Part shown: positions 5,710 to 6,148 of the stretch, one piece after another
Position numbering within the stretch: the first letter of the stretch is position 1
How the letters are laid out: every line of letters begins with the position of its first letter
Source: Bacilli bacterium
Lineage (GTDB): Bacteria > Bacillota_I > Bacilli_A > RF39 > UBA660
Length of the DNA stretch: 6,148 nt
Direction of reading: 5' to 3'
NCBI GenBank assembly: GCA_024698845.1
Contig: JAILQR010000128.1
Coordinates: forward strand, 1-6,148
Made by a program: the position numbers and the translations under genes
The notes under the pieces: generated by a model
What the model was told of the DNA's origin: nothing
The model's input: only the letters and a program-made list of their open reading frames with translations
The model's database searches: none

Positions 5710-6148
5710 ATCACTATCTTTATTTATATCTTCTTTTCTAACTCTTTGATGTTGCTTTTCTATTTCACCTATTTTTTTATTAACAGCATCTATTCCTCTA
5801 AAGAAATTGAAATATATTTTAGGATTGATAAAATCTTTGTCATATATTTTTTGTATATTTGATAACCCTCGTAACTTTTTATCCAATTTAGAAATAGTAT
5901 CGCTATCAGATGAATTATATAAGTATTCTAGATATGCATCAAGCACTACTAGTTCTCTAAAATTATCTTTATATGCTTTTTGAATTTTTTCTAAACCTGA
6001 ATCATAGAAATCTTTAGTTTTATCATAATTTACTAATATCTTAGCTTTATCTTTTAAAGATACTCTCTTTTTAAGTATATTAGAATTATTCATATCTAAA
6101 TCTACTATTAAATTACTTTGTAATGTATATAGAATATTTAGTATAACC
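5689..6148 (-). CDS. Unrecognised protein, C-terminal part; probably continues past the right edge
   Basis: I do not recognise this protein. An ATG at 6093 would give 134 aa, but no SD precedes it and the frame stays open to the window edge for 18 more codons with protein-like content (VILNILYTLQSNLIVDLD). It is therefore more likely the 3' end of a longer gene. The visible 152 residues are soluble, Lys/Asp-rich and probably mostly helical. A tract around KTKDFYDSGLEKIQKAYKDN could form amphipathic helices, and the tail is highly charged and probably disordered (KEDINKDSDKEDDSE). There is no signal peptide, membrane segment, catalytic motif or Cys cluster. It ends in its own terminator and is not co-transcribed with the ABC transporter. 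If ATG 6093 is the true start, initiation would be SD-independent or weak. Confidence 0.65.
   Translation of the reverse strand, partial: VILNILYTLQSNLIVDLDMNNSNILKKRVSLKDKAKILVNYDKTKDFYDSGLEKIQKAYKDNFRELVVLDAYLEYLYNSSDSDTISKLDKKLRGLSNIQKIYDKDFINPKIYFNFFRGIDAVNKKIGEIEKQHQRVRKEDINKDSDKEDDSE

Noticed and set aside
1..6148. Alternative genetic code (TGA as Trp), considered because of the AT-rich, Mollicutes-like composition
   Set aside because: The Trp codons I checked are TGG and long frames are intact under the standard code. Absence of TGA stops in five genes is too small a sample.
1..6148. CRISPR arrays, tRNA/rRNA genes, transposases or att sites
   Set aside because: I saw no regularly spaced repeats, tRNA-like cloverleaf, rRNA segment, transposase or integrase coding sequence on either strand.

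Overview
This window is strongly AT-rich. Every gene lies on the minus strand. Shine-Dalgarno (SD) sequences close to AGGAGG, sigma-A type promoters (TTGACA/TATAAT-like at 16-17 bp spacing) and short hairpin terminators with U-tracts point to a low-GC Bacillota/Bacilli-type bacterium, possibly an uncultured gut lineage; that placement is inference. The few Trp codons I checked are TGG and no gene stops with TGA, so the genetic code is not informative beyond being compatible with code 11.

Layout, in transcription order (right to left): (1) 5689-6148, the 3' part of an unrecognised gene that seems to enter from beyond the right edge and ends in a hairpin terminator. (2) 5497-5639, a strong promoter and a structured leader of about 108 nt upstream of a 769-aa fused ABC transporter of the MacB/FtsX type (3187-5496), which ends in a terminator. 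(3) A monocistronic HerA-like hexameric ATPase/translocase gene (1331-3100) with its own promoter and terminator. (4) A two-gene operon of unrecognised proteins (398-1222 and 64-384). Its promoter is covered by a near-perfect dyad, and the second gene's SD contains the first gene's stop codon.

The first 78 bases are an exact inverted copy of 245-322, inside the last gene of that operon. The apparent C-terminus and stop of that gene come from the inverted copy. This is either a chimeric or assembly-derived contig end or a real inverted repeat, so the gene should be treated as incomplete.

How the genes work together: the transporter stands alone with its own control region and is plausibly involved in peptide/toxin export, resistance or envelope maintenance. 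The HerA-like ATPase has no visible NurA, SIR2 or other nuclease partner. The unknown operon directly downstream is co-directional but separated by a terminator, so a functional link is only a hypothesis. The best candidates for something undescribed are the operator-controlled unknown pair next to the orphan HerA, and the structured leader of the ABC transporter.
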